A stretch of DNA of 64,000 nt, taken from the NCBI RefSeq assembly GCF_003259315.1, contig NZ_QLLT01000017.1, positions 1 through 64,000 of the forward strand. The letters are read 5' to 3'. Below are positions 48,215 through 56,292 of the stretch, piece after piece. The position numbers and the translations under genes are program-made. A model generated the notes under the pieces. That model saw only the letters and a list, made by a program, of their open reading frames with translations, was not told the origin of the DNA and did not search any database. Numbering within the stretch: the first letter of the stretch is position 1; each line of letters opens with the position of its first letter. Source of the stretch: Kitasatospora sp. SolWspMP-SS2h. GTDB lineage: Bacteria; Actinomycetota; Actinomycetes; Streptomycetales; Streptomycetaceae.

Positions 48215-49804
48215 TCACAGGCCCACGATCAGCTGGATGCAGACGATCTTCACCAGGATCGCCAGGGCGAACAGCGTCGAGTAGCCGGTGTTCACCCGGG
48301 CGTCCGAGGAGCGGGTGTTGGCGTACGCGGTGATCGCCGGATTGCCCACGTAGCCGGCCAGCAGGCCCATCGTCCGGGGGCGGCTCTGGCCCAGCAGGCG
48401 GGCCGCCAGGGCCATCAGCGCGTAGCTCAGCAGCGCGCTGATCAGCAGGACCACCAGCAGTTTCAGGCCGAACAGCGAGAACGCGTTCTGCCGGAAGGCG
48501 TAGCCCGAGGTCAGGCCGACGCACGCCAGGAAGAGCAGCAGGCCGATCTGGCGCAGGGTCAGGTTCGCCCGGGTGGGCAGCGTCCACACCAGGGGGCCGG
48601 TGCGGCGCAGCCAGCCCAGGAGCATCGCCATCAGCAGGGGGCCGGCCGCGGTGCCGAGGGAGAGGGTGGTCGAGCCGAGGGTCAGGCTGGGGATGCCGAT
48701 GAGGAAGCCCAGGGCGAGGCCGATGCCGAGGCTGATGGCGCTGACCTCGCTGACCTTGGCCTCGGTGTCGCCCAGGTACCGGCTGACCTCGTCGGAGCGT
48801 TCGCGCGGCATCACCACCCGCAGGCGGTCGTCGAGTTGGAGGCGCAGGTCGTCCTGGGCCAGCAGTTCCCGGTCGCCGCGCCGGACCCGTGAGACCAGCG
48901 CGCCGAAGCGGTCGGCCAGGGCGAGGTCGGCCACCGTGCGTCCGGCCAGGTCGGGGTTGGTGAGCAGCACCCGGCGGTAGTCGATGTGGTCGCGGCGGTC
49001 CAGCAGGTGCTCGTCGGCCGGGTCGCCGAGGGCGGCGACGGCGGCCCGCACCTGCTCGGGGCCGCCCACCACGACCACCCGGTCGCCGGGTGCCAGCCGG
49101 CCCGCGCCGTGCGCGACCTCCGGCTGCCCGCCCGCCCGTTGGACGACGCTGGCCAGCACCCGGCCCCGTGCCACGCCGGGCACCCGGGCCCAGTCGACGG
49201 TGGTGCGGACGGCCACCGTCACGGTCTCCAGGCGGTGCGGCAGGTCCTCGCCCGGATCGTGCCGCCCCGGCCAGGAGCGGACGGCGGCGACCCCGGCGAC
49301 GAACAGGATGGTGATCACCACCGCCAGCGGGTAGCCGATGGCGTACCCGACGGCCGGCTGCGCGGGGTCGTCGGAGGCCGCCTGCGCCGCCGCCAGCCCC
49401 GGGGTGGTGGTGCCGATCCCGGCGAAGCCGCCCGCCAGGTACGGTCCGCTGATCCCGAGGACCCGGTTCCCCAGCAGGCCGACCACCACGGCGGTGATCA
49501 CCAGGGCGACCACCGCCCCGGCCATGACGGCCAGTTCGGGTTTCAGCTCGCGGAAGAACGCGGGGCCGGACTCCAGCCCCACGGTGTAGACGTACAGGGC
49601 GAGGCCGAGGACGGACACCCCGGCGGGCACGGCGGGACCGATGTCCGGGTCCAGCGCTCCGACCAGCAGGCCGACGAACAGCACACCGGCGGCGCCCAGC
49701 CGGATCGGACCGAGCCGGGCCAGGCCGAGCAGGGAACCCGCCGCGATCACCGAGAAGACCGTCACCCAGGGGTGATCGGCGAAGAACTGCCACATGGCAC
49801 CCAC
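48215..49804 (-). CDS. AAEx-family (aspartate:alanine antiporter-like) transporter
   Basis: 529 aa, GTG at 49804 or ATG at 49795 (MWQFFADHPWVTVFSVIAAG). Two repeated membrane halves (GSLLGLARLGPIRLGAAGVL, GLALYVYTVGLESGPAFFRE, GGFAGIGTTTPGLAAAQAAS; and LGIGLALGFLIGIPSLTLGS, GYVGNPAITAYANTRSSDAR) flank two cytosolic TrkA_C/RCK-C-like domains (PGDRVVVVGGPEQVRAAVAA; DDRLRVVMPRERSDEVSRYL). This is the AspT/YidE topology. Substrate unknown; an amino acid or dicarboxylate exchanger is likely. Confidence 0.88.
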   Translation of the reverse strand: MGAMWQFFADHPWVTVFSVIAAGSLLGLARLGPIRLGAAGVLFVGLLVGALDPDIGPAVPAGVSVLGLALYVYTVGLESGPAFFRELKPELAVMAGAVVALVITAVVVGLLGNRVLGISGPYLAGGFAGIGTTTPGLAAAQAASDDPAQPAVGYAIGYPLAVVITILFVAGVAAVRSWPGRHDPGEDLPHRLETVTVAVRTTVDWARVPGVARGRVLASVVQRAGGQPEVAHGAGRLAPGDRVVVVGGPEQVRAAVAALGDPADEHLLDRRDHIDYRRVLLTNPDLAGRTVADLALADRFGALVSRVRRGDRELLAQDDLRLQLDDRLRVVMPRERSDEVSRYLGDTEAKVSEVSAISLGIGLALGFLIGIPSLTLGSTTLSLGTAAGPLLMAMLLGWLRRTGPLVWTLPTRANLTLRQIGLLLFLACVGLTSGYAFRQNAFSLFGLKLLVVLLISALLSYALMALAARLLGQSRPRTMGLLAGYVGNPAITAYANTRSSDARVNTGYSTLFALAILVKIVCIQLIVGL

Positions 49805-50314
49805 TCAGCCATGCCGGTGCGCTCCGCTCCAAGCCCTTTGGGGCATTCGGCGCAATTCCCCCCACCCTGACGGGGCATCAGGTCGGCCGGAGCGGGACGG
49901 ACGGGGTCGGGCGGACGCCGACCGGCGGCGCGTGCCCGCCCCGCGCACCCCGGGGCTCCGGGGCCGCCGCCGGCTCCCGGCTGCCGCCCGGACGGTGCCG
50001 GCGCCACCCGTCCACGTCCAGTGCCGGGCCGCCGCGGACCGCCGTCCTCCGTCGTGGCGGCAACCCGAGGTGCGTGCGTACCCCTGCTCCGTCCGGCGGG
50101 CGGTGGCCTGCGGCGGCCCGCTGCCGACGGCCGTGCCGCGCGCCCCGTGCACGTCCACCGACCCCGCGCCCCACCTGCGGGTACCGGACGTGCGGCGGCG
50201 ATGTCCCGGGACGGACGGGGTTCCTGACGGCGAGACAGAATCTCGGGTGTTTAGTTTTTCCATATCAGTGAAGACGGATGTCGACACCGACCACGCTCGC
50301 AGAAGTAGGAGAAA
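49805..50314. other. Divergent intergenic region
   Basis: 510 bp. A notably less GC-rich island (GTTTAGTTTTTCCATATCAG, 50249-50268) precedes the glsB-like gene and may be its stress promoter, but the spacing does not fit a clear SigB-type consensus. No gene seen. Confidence 0.45.
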
Positions 50315-50590
50315 ATGATGGGCATCATCGCCTGGATACTGATCGGTCTGATCGCCGGTGCCATCGCGAAGGCCCTGATGCCGGGCAAGGACCCGGGCGG
50401 CATCATCATCACGATGCTCATCGGCATCGCGGGCGGCCTGCTCGGCGGTTGGCTCGGCAAGGTCATCTTCGGCGTCGACTCGATCGACGGCTTCTTCGAC
50501 ATCTCCACCTGGGTCGCCGCCATCGTCGGCTCGATCATCCTCCTGGTCATCTACCGCCTCGTCACCGGCAACCGGCACAGCCGCGCCTGA
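50315..50590 (+). CDS. GlsB/YeaQ/YmgE-family stress membrane protein
   Basis: 91 aa, three hydrophobic segments: IIAWILIGLIAGAIAKALMP, GIIITMLIGIAGGLLGGWLG, VAAIVGSIILLVIYRLVTGN with the family signature ALMPGKDPGG. AGGAG at 50307-50311 precedes ATG 50315/50318. The family is induced by general stress in Gram-positive bacteria; its molecular role is not established. It stands first in the stress region. Confidence 0.92.
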   Translation: MMGIIAWILIGLIAGAIAKALMPGKDPGGIIITMLIGIAGGLLGGWLGKVIFGVDSIDGFFDISTWVAAIVGSIILLVIYRLVTGNRHSRA

Positions 50591-50605
50591 ACGATCCCGC
50601 GCACC

Positions 50606-50642
50606 CGTGAGGCCGGCCCCGACACCGGGGGCCGGCCTCACG
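50606..50642 (+). terminator. GC hairpin after glsB-like gene
   Basis: A perfect 15-bp stem CGTGAGGCCGGCCCC / GGGGCCGGCCTCACG with a 7-nt loop lies 15 bases after the stop. Confidence 0.85.
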
Positions 50643-50943
50643 TCGTGCGTCCGGCCGGGTCCGCCGGCCGCGGACGCGCGCGATCAGGTCGACCGCCAAG
50701 GCGGGACGCGCCGTCCAGGGCTTCCCGCTCCAGGCGGAATCCGTGCGAAAGCGGAGAACCCGCGCTCCCGTTCCCGGCCGCCCGTTCGGCCAGGCCGGGT
50801 GGAGTTCGAGCGCGTTCCCGACCGCGACGCCGGATTCTGCGGAAGAACTCCCGTTTTCCGTGAACGGTGGCATGGCCTGGCGGTACCGGGGCAGGCGGCT
50901 TCCCGTACGGAGAACGGGAAAGCTCGACGCGAGGAGGCAACGG
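50643..50943. other. Upstream region of PRC-barrel gene
   Basis: About 300 bp with no supported gene. A GTTTTC/GGTAC pair resembling a SigB-type promoter exists at 50853 and 50882, but its spacing (23 nt) is too long to accept. A GAGGAGG ribosome binding site precedes the next gene. Confidence 0.4.
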
Positions 50944-51297
50944 ATGACCGAGGCTATGTGGGGTTACGAGGGTGCCGAGGGCTACGCGGCGGGTGCGGAC
51001 CTGACCGGTTACCGGGTCGAGGCGACGGACGGCCACATCGGCAAGGTCGACAAGCACACCGTGGACGTCGGCGCCGGCTACATCGTGGTCGACACCGGCC
51101 CGTGGATCTTCGGCCGCGAGGTGCTGCTCCCGGCGGGCACCGTCACCCGGGTCGACGACCAGGAGAAGACGGTGTGGGTCAACCGCACCCAGGACGAGGT
51201 CAAGAACTCGCCCGAGTACGACAAGGACAAGCACGCCGACGACCCGGCCTACCGCCAGCAGGTCGGCGGCTACTACGGCAACGGCACCGCCGTCTGA
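50944..51297 (+). CDS. PRC-barrel domain stress protein
   Basis: 117 aa, ATG 50944 after GAGGAGG. The PRC-barrel is seen as DLTGYRVEATDGHIGKVDKH, TVDVGAGYIVVDTGPWIFGR, EVLLPAGTVTRVDDQEKTVW, VNRTQDEVKNSPEYDKD. The tail is rich in Asp/Tyr/Gly (DDPAYRQQVGGYYGNGTAV). PRC-barrel proteins bind RNA, proteins or cofactors. In actinobacteria this short form belongs to the osmotic/oxidative stress set, which fits the neighbours. Confidence 0.88.
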   Translation: MTEAMWGYEGAEGYAAGADLTGYRVEATDGHIGKVDKHTVDVGAGYIVVDTGPWIFGREVLLPAGTVTRVDDQEKTVWVNRTQDEVKNSPEYDKDKHADDPAYRQQVGGYYGNGTAV

Positions 51298-51319
51298 CCC
51301 GACCCTGACCAGGCCGCTC

Positions 51320-51352
51320 GGGGCCCCGCGTCCGCACCGGACGCGGGGCCCC
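51320..51352 (+). terminator. GC hairpin after PRC-barrel gene
   Basis: A perfect 15-bp stem GGGGCCCCGCGTCCG / CGGACGCGGGGCCCC with loop CAC. The rest of the spacer up to 51619 holds no gene. Confidence 0.85.
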
Positions 51353-51619
51353 CGCGCGTTCCGCACCGCCGTCGGCGGGCCGCGCCGAGGACCTCCGCGC
51401 CCGCGGCTCCCGTTCCGCGATCGGGCGTCCGCTCCTGCACCGTGGCGGGAGCCGGGGCCGGGCGGTACCGCCCGGCCCGCGGGGTCGTGAGGGCCGGGGC
51501 GGGCACGCCGCCGTCCCGCACACCAGGGCCGCCCGATTCCTTCGCACCATCAGAAGGCATGGACACCAGGGGACGGGGCATAAGGGGGCGGACCGCGCCG
51601 CCGTAGGAAGGAACCGACC

Positions 51620-52510
51620 GTGACGAGCGACCAGCTCCTGATAGCAGCGCCCCGCCCGGTGAACGAGCGTGCGCACACCGCGCCGCCGCGAAGCCCCCGG
51701 GAGGTCGCGCCGGAGCTGGCGGAGATCGGCGACCTGACGGGGGTCGCGCCGGCCGACGCCCGGGACCTGACCCGGGTGCTGCTGGTGCGCCTGGCCGGTC
51801 TGGAGGAGGGCACCCGGGAGTACTCCTACGTGCGGGCCTCCCTGGTGGAGCTCAACCTCTCCCTGGTCCGCTTCGCCCTCCGTCGCTTCGGCTCGCACCG
51901 GGAGAGCACCGAGGACCTGATGCAGGTCGGCGCGGTCGGACTGATCAAGGCCATCGACCGCTTCGAGACCGAGCGCGGCCTGGAGTTCACCACCTTCGCC
52001 ATCCCCACCATCCTCGGGGAGCTGCGCCGGCACTTCCGTGACACCACCTGGGCCGTCCACGTGCCCCGACGCCTCCAGGAGCTGCGCCTGACCCTGGCCA
52101 GGGCCCAGGACGCCCTGTCGCAGACCCTCGACCGGGCGCCGACGGTGGCCGAGCTGTCCGAGTACCTGGGGATGGCGCAGGACGAGGTCATCGAGGGGCT
52201 CCAGGCCGCGAACGCGCACAGCACCGACTCCCTCGACGTGCCGGCCGGGTCGGACGGCGACGGCCCGGGCGCGTTCGCCGCCAAGATCGGCAGCACCGAC
52301 GAGCGCCTGGACATGGTCGAGGACCTGGTCTCGCTCCAGCCCCTGATCGCCGCCCTGCCGGAGCGCGACCGCCTGATCCTGTCGATGCGCTTCACCGAGG
52401 ACCTGACGCAGTCCCAGATCGGCGAACGCCTCGGCCTGTCCCAGATGCACGTCTCCCGCCTCCTCTCCCGCGCGCTCGCGAAGCTGCGCCAGGGCCTCGA
52501 GGCGGCTTGA
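51620..52510 (+). CDS. SigF/SigB-family (group 3) RNA polymerase sigma factor
   Basis: 296 aa from GTG 51620 (AAGGAA ribosome binding site). Region 2: LVELNLSLVRFALRRFGSHR, ESTEDLMQVGAVGLIKAIDR, FETERGLEFTTFAIPTILGE, LRRHFRDTTWAVHVPRRLQE. Region 3: RAPTVAELSEYLGMAQDEVI. Region 4: LPERDRLILSMRFTEDLTQS, QIGERLGLSQMHVSRLLSRA. This is the SigF/SigB group that responds to stress or development and is normally held by an RsbW-type anti-sigma and freed by a STAS antagonist. Both types are encoded just downstream. Confidence 0.93.
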   Translation: MTSDQLLIAAPRPVNERAHTAPPRSPREVAPELAEIGDLTGVAPADARDLTRVLLVRLAGLEEGTREYSYVRASLVELNLSLVRFALRRFGSHRESTEDLMQVGAVGLIKAIDRFETERGLEFTTFAIPTILGELRRHFRDTTWAVHVPRRLQELRLTLARAQDALSQTLDRAPTVAELSEYLGMAQDEVIEGLQAANAHSTDSLDVPAGSDGDGPGAFAAKIGSTDERLDMVEDLVSLQPLIAALPERDRLILSMRFTEDLTQSQIGERLGLSQMHVSRLLSRALAKLRQGLEAA

Positions 52511-52593
52511 GACAGATCGGCCCACGGAGCGGGACGATCGGCAGCCGACGCCCGCCCGCAGGACGCCGCTCCGCACGGTGAGAAGGTAGGAGA

Positions 52594-52989
52594 ATGCAGT
52601 CGCACGACCACGTCACGTCCGCCCGGGCGGGCGCCGTCGAACTCGAGGACGGTGTCGGCGTCGACCTGTGGTCCGGCGGTGACGGCATCGCCGTCTGCCG
52701 GATCGCCGGAGACCTGGACATCGAATCGCTGGCACCCGTCAAGGAGGCCCTCGCCGAGGTGGTCCGCGGCAACCGGCTCGTCGTCCTCGACCTGGCCCAA
52801 GTGGCGTTCTGCGACTCCTCGGGGCTGAACCTGCTGCTCACGGCCCGCGCGGACGCCCTCGCCGCCGGTGCCGTGCTGCGGCTGGCGGCGGTGTCGCGCC
52901 CCGTGAAGCGGCTGCTGGAGATCACCGGAGCCGCAGCTGCTTTCGACGTCCGCCCCACCGTCCAGGCCGCGATCGCCGAACTGCCGTGA
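52594..52989 (+). CDS. STAS-domain anti-sigma factor antagonist (RsbV-like)
   Basis: 131 aa, ATG 52594. The STAS core is IAVCRIAGDLDIESLAPVKE, LVVLDLAQVAFCDSSGLNLL with the phosphorylatable Ser in CDSSGL, and RLAAVSRPVKRLLEITGAAA. In partner switching the unphosphorylated form binds the HATPase anti-sigma and frees the sigma factor. It lies between the sigma gene and a HATPase gene. Confidence 0.92.
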   Translation: MQSHDHVTSARAGAVELEDGVGVDLWSGGDGIAVCRIAGDLDIESLAPVKEALAEVVRGNRLVVLDLAQVAFCDSSGLNLLLTARADALAAGAVLRLAAVSRPVKRLLEITGAAAAFDVRPTVQAAIAELP

Positions 52990-53108
52990 CCGTGACCGTG
53001 ACTTCCGCGTCCCACCTGGCCCGGGTGCAGCACACGGCCCGGCCGCATCAGCCGCAGTGCAGCGGGCAGGCGAAGCGACAAGGACCGCCAACTCGAAGGG
53101 CCGACCGA

Positions 53109-53552
53109 ATGATCACTGCCCGGCAGACCCTCGACGACAGCCCGTCCGCCACCGCGCTGACGCTGCCGCCGGGCGGCCAGCGGCGGCGCCTGGCCATGGA
53201 CGGGCAGCGCAAGCCGGTCGCCCGCGCGCGGGAGTTCGCGCGCGGCGCCCTGGCCGACTGGTCGTGGCCCGGCGCCGACGACACCGTCCTGCTGGTCGCC
53301 GAACTCGTCGCCAACGCCGTGCTGCACGCCGGCGGCCCCCAGGACCTCGTCCTGCACGCCACCGACACCCGTCTGCGCGTCGAGGTCACCGACGCCTCCC
53401 GGACCGCACCCGCACCGCGCGAACCGCACCGGCCCGGCACGCCCGGCGGCCACGGCCTCCGCATCGTGCGTGCGGTCTCCGACCGGTGGGGCACCGCGCC
53501 CCTGCCCTCCGGCAAGGTCGTCTGGGCCGAGATCGACGCCCCCCGCTCCTGA
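53109..53552 (+). CDS. HATPase-domain protein (RsbW-like)
   Basis: 147 aa from ATG 53109 (MITARQTLDDSPSATALTLP); an upstream GTG overlapping the STAS stop would add a basic, low-quality extension. GHKL motifs: N box TVLLVAELVANAVLHAGGPQ, G1 RLRVEVTDASRT, G2 GGHGLRIVRAVSDRW. It is probably a serine kinase/anti-sigma or a regulatory ATPase of the partner-switching set encoded here. Confidence 0.87.
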   Translation: MITARQTLDDSPSATALTLPPGGQRRRLAMDGQRKPVARAREFARGALADWSWPGADDTVLLVAELVANAVLHAGGPQDLVLHATDTRLRVEVTDASRTAPAPREPHRPGTPGGHGLRIVRAVSDRWGTAPLPSGKVVWAEIDAPRS

Positions 53553-54039
53553 CCGGCCACCCGGCCGACCCCGTGGCGGGGCCGCGCCGCCCCGGGCCGC
53601 GCGCCCACCGCCGCCACGCCCCGCCGGGCCACCCCGGCGAGATCGTCCACGGCTCCCACCTCGGTGCCCGCTGCGGCCGGCCCATCCACCCGGCCTGATC
53701 GCGGGCCGGGGATCGGCGGCAGCGCGGGCCGCGCCGGCCCGGATCGGATGGACCCGGCCTCGCCCGCCGCACATCGCCCCGGGCGCGGCCCCGCCACCAC
53801 GACCGAGCAGGACCAGGCAGCACCCGGCCCGGCCGCCGGGCCCCGGCACCCGCCCGCCCGGCCACCCTGCACGAACCGGGCACCGTCCTGCCCCGCTACG
53901 GCCCGCCCGGTGATGCCTCGGTGCGGGGCGCGCGGGTGCGGGCGAGGGCCGCTGCGGTGCTCGACCGGCCGTCGACCGCATCGCCTCTGCGGGCGTGCGG
54001 CGCTGTCGCGCCGGTGTTCTCCGGCCGCCGGGGCGGATC
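53553..54039. other. Spacer between two convergent HATPase genes
   Basis: 487 bp, Pro/Arg-coding in all frames, no ribosome binding site and no family match. No strong hairpin was found apart from short GC stems. Confidence 0.45.
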
Positions 54040-54462
54040 TCAGTGGGGAGGGCGGCCCGGGCGGTGGAAGCAGGCGGTGACGGTCTTGCCGTGCCCGTCG
54101 GCGCGGGCGTTCCAGTCGTCGGCGAGGGCGTCGACCAGGGCCATACCGCGGCCGGAGGTGGCGTCGGGGCCGGCTTCGCGCGGGCGGGGCAGGCGCGGGG
54201 AGTCGTCGTGGACGCTGACGTACAGGCAGGAACCGTCCCAGGTGAGGACGAGGTTCGCGGCGCTGTGCGCGTGGCGGTGGGCGTTGGTGAGGAGTTCGGA
54301 GACGGTGACGAGGACGTCGTCGGCGGTCTCGGCGGCGTGCTCGGTCCAGCCGAGTTCGCCGAGGTGGCGGCGGGTCCAGGCGCGGCCGGCCGCGATGCTG
54401 CTGGAGAGGGGCAGCGTCCGGGCCCAGCCCACCGCTCTGACGGCTGCTTCGGGTTCTTCCAC
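54040..54462 (-). CDS. HATPase-domain regulatory protein
   Basis: 140 aa from GTG 54462 (MEEPEAAVRAVGWARTLPLS), with GAAGGGA upstream. N box DVLVTVSELLTNAHRHAHSA, G1 LYVSVHDDSPRLP, G2 SGRGMALVDALADDWNARAD. One of the many RsbW-like ATPases of streptomycetes. It may share partners with the SigF-type module on the other strand. Confidence 0.87.
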   Translation of the reverse strand: MEEPEAAVRAVGWARTLPLSSSIAAGRAWTRRHLGELGWTEHAAETADDVLVTVSELLTNAHRHAHSAANLVLTWDGSCLYVSVHDDSPRLPRPREAGPDATSGRGMALVDALADDWNARADGHGKTVTACFHRPGRPPH

Positions 54463-54562
54463 GGCCTGCGTCCCTTCGAGGGGTGGAGAGCCGCGACCGA
54501 CTGCGCGGCCCTGCTGCGGAGTTGACCGTTCCCGGCCCGGCGCGCCGGGCCGGGACACGGGG

Positions 54563-55300
54563 TCAGTCGGTCCGTGCCAGGACGGGTTCGGCGCCCGGCG
54601 GGACCTGCTGCCCGTGGGGGTCGGCGGGGTGTCGCGGTTGCTGCGGGACGGCGGCGTCCGGTGTTCGACCCCGTCGCACCACCCGGACGAGCCGGCGCCC
54701 CAGGAGGAGGTAGCCGAGGACGGCGCCGCCGGTGTTGAGGATGATGTCGTCGACGTCGAAGGCCCGGCCGGTGAGGAGCGCGCCCTGGACCAGCTCGACC
54801 AGCAGCATCAGCGCCGCGGTGGCCAGCAGCACCCGGAACAGCCCGCGGGCCTTGGGCCAGAGCACCGGCAGCAGCAGTCCGAACGGCGCGCCGAGCAGGA
54901 CGTTCCCGCCCACCTGCCGGACGGCGTCCGGCACGGTGGCGTGCCGCAGGTAGTGGCGCAGCGAGTTGCCGGGCCGCAGGTTGTCGTGGACGTGGCCGAC
55001 CGCGCCGGGCTCGGGCACCAGGGTGATCCGGGCCAGCGCGGCCGCGAAGGCCACCGACGCCAGGAGGGCGGCGACCAGGACGAGCCACCGGGCCGCGACC
55101 GCGAGCCACCGCCGCCTCCCGGCCGGCTCGCGGCCGACCGCAGGCGCGACCTCACCGTCCCCGACGGCCCGGCCCCCCGTACGGGGCCGCGCCCTGTCCG
55201 GCGGCGCCGCGTCACGTTTCCGGCCGGTCACCTGCTCGCCCGTCCCCACGTACCCGCCCTGCGGTCGCCTCCCGTCCGCACCGACGATCCTCGCTGCCAC
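54563..55300 (-). CDS. VanZ-family membrane protein
   Basis: 245 aa, basic N-terminus, then helices WLAVAARWLVLVAALLASVA, NVLLGAPFGLLLPVLWPKAR, VLLATAALMLLVELVQGALL and the VanZ signature FDVDDIILNTGGAVLGYLLL. Ends in a Pro/Gln-rich tail. VanZ proteins confer low teicoplanin resistance in some hosts; the molecular function is open. Confidence 0.85.
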   Translation of the reverse strand: MAARIVGADGRRPQGGYVGTGEQVTGRKRDAAPPDRARPRTGGRAVGDGEVAPAVGREPAGRRRWLAVAARWLVLVAALLASVAFAAALARITLVPEPGAVGHVHDNLRPGNSLRHYLRHATVPDAVRQVGGNVLLGAPFGLLLPVLWPKARGLFRVLLATAALMLLVELVQGALLTGRAFDVDDIILNTGGAVLGYLLLGRRLVRVVRRGRTPDAAVPQQPRHPADPHGQQVPPGAEPVLARTD

Positions 55301-55355
55301 GCCTTCCCCTCTTGCTCACCTGCCCGCGCAGTGGTGCGCGGCTCTTTCCGGGTGC

Positions 55356-55396
55356 GTCGGTGGGGCCCGCCCGGTGGCCGGGCGGGCCCCACCGAC
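55356..55396 (-). terminator. Strong hairpin between csbD-like and vanZ-like genes
   Basis: A perfect 19-bp stem (GTCGGTGGGGCCCGCCCGG and its complement) with loop TGG lies 14 bases after the csbD-like stop. Confidence 0.88.
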
Positions 55397-55410
55397 CTCC
55401 TGCTGGGTGG

Positions 55411-55584
55411 TCAGTCCTTGAACGCGTCCTTGACGTGCTCGCCGGCCTGCTTGAGGTCGCCCCTGGCCTGGTCGACCTTGCCCTCGGACTCCAGGCGCTC
55501 GTTGCCGGTCACCTTGCCGGCGGCCTCCTTGGCCTTGCCCTTGGCCTTGTCCGCCATGTTGCCGATCTTGTCGCCCGCGCTCAT
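55411..55584 (-). CDS. CsbD-family stress protein
   Basis: 57 aa from ATG 55584 with GAGGAG nearby. The whole protein is the CsbD helix pattern: MSAGDKIGNMADKAKGKAKE, AAGKVTGNERLESEGKVDQA, RGDLKQAGEHVKDAFKD. CsbD is a SigB-controlled general stress protein in Bacillus, which fits the partner-switching genes nearby. Confidence 0.92.
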   Translation of the reverse strand: MSAGDKIGNMADKAKGKAKEAAGKVTGNERLESEGKVDQARGDLKQAGEHVKDAFKD

Positions 55585-55733
55585 CGGATTCTCCTCGTCG
55601 CTATTGGCTTGCACGGTGCCCCCACCGTGGTGTCGGACCCAGCGCATGCCCGCCCGGACGGTTCCGATTCATGTGAATATTCGGCCGACCCGGGGGCATC
55701 CGGCGCTCCGACAACGACTGCGTGGAGGTCACC

Positions 55734-55904
55734 ATGGTTCCCCTTCTTCTCGTCCTGCTGCTGGCCCTGATCCTGTTCGGCGCCGGCTTCGCGCTCAAGG
55801 CCCTGTGGTGGGTCGCGATCATCGTGCTGGTGGTCTGGGTGGTCGGCTTCGTCGCCCGCGGCACCAACGCCGGCGGCAGCCGCGGCCGCTGGTACCGCTG
55901 GTAA
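55734..55904 (+). CDS. Small hydrophobic membrane protein
   Basis: 56 aa from ATG 55734 with GGAGG upstream. Two adjoining hydrophobic stretches (VPLLLVLLLALILFGAGFAL, WWVAIIVLVVWVVGFVA) are followed by a basic Gly/Arg tail ending RWYRW. Similar short proteins sit next to stress genes in many streptomycetes; function unknown. Divergent from the csbD-like gene over ~150 bp. Confidence 0.85.
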   Translation: MVPLLLVLLLALILFGAGFALKALWWVAIIVLVVWVVGFVARGTNAGGSRGRWYRW

Positions 55905-56292
55905 CCGAACACCACACCGGCACCAGGACGACCAGGCATCCGGCGGGGCCCGCGCATCAGCGCGGGCCCCGCTCCCGTATGCCCACCCGCCCCGCCGGGA
56001 CCGGCCACCGCACCACGGCGCCGGGTCGGCCGACCGGCCGGGCGGGATCCGCAGGTGTGGGACGGCGATCCACGGGTTAGGCGTCCTCGCGGCGGGGCGG
56101 GGCCGTCTCCGCGTCCTGAACCAGCGCGACCTCCGGGCCCCGCCCCGCCCCTTCCCCCCGTCACCGTGTCCTTTGGGGTCCTTTGGGGGTCCGGCGCGGC
56201 CTGTGGCGCGGTCGGGGAGGAGCGGTCGCTCACGCCGGCCTCGCCCCGTATGGCGTGGGGGCCGGGGGTGTGGTCCGGTTCCGGTGCGGGTT
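55905..56292. other. Spacer with terminator, no gene
   Basis: It contains the hairpin at 55943-55972. The rest is GC-rich, with no supported coding frame. Confidence 0.5.
55943..55972 (+). terminator. GC hairpin after small membrane protein gene
   Basis: A perfect 13-bp stem GCGGGGCCCGCGC / GCGCGGGCCCCGC with loop ATCA. Confidence 0.85.

Noticed and set aside
50249..50268. SigB-type promoter before the glsB-like gene
   Set aside because: The AT-rich island is real, but I could not find a GTTT box and GGGTA box at 14-16 nt spacing.
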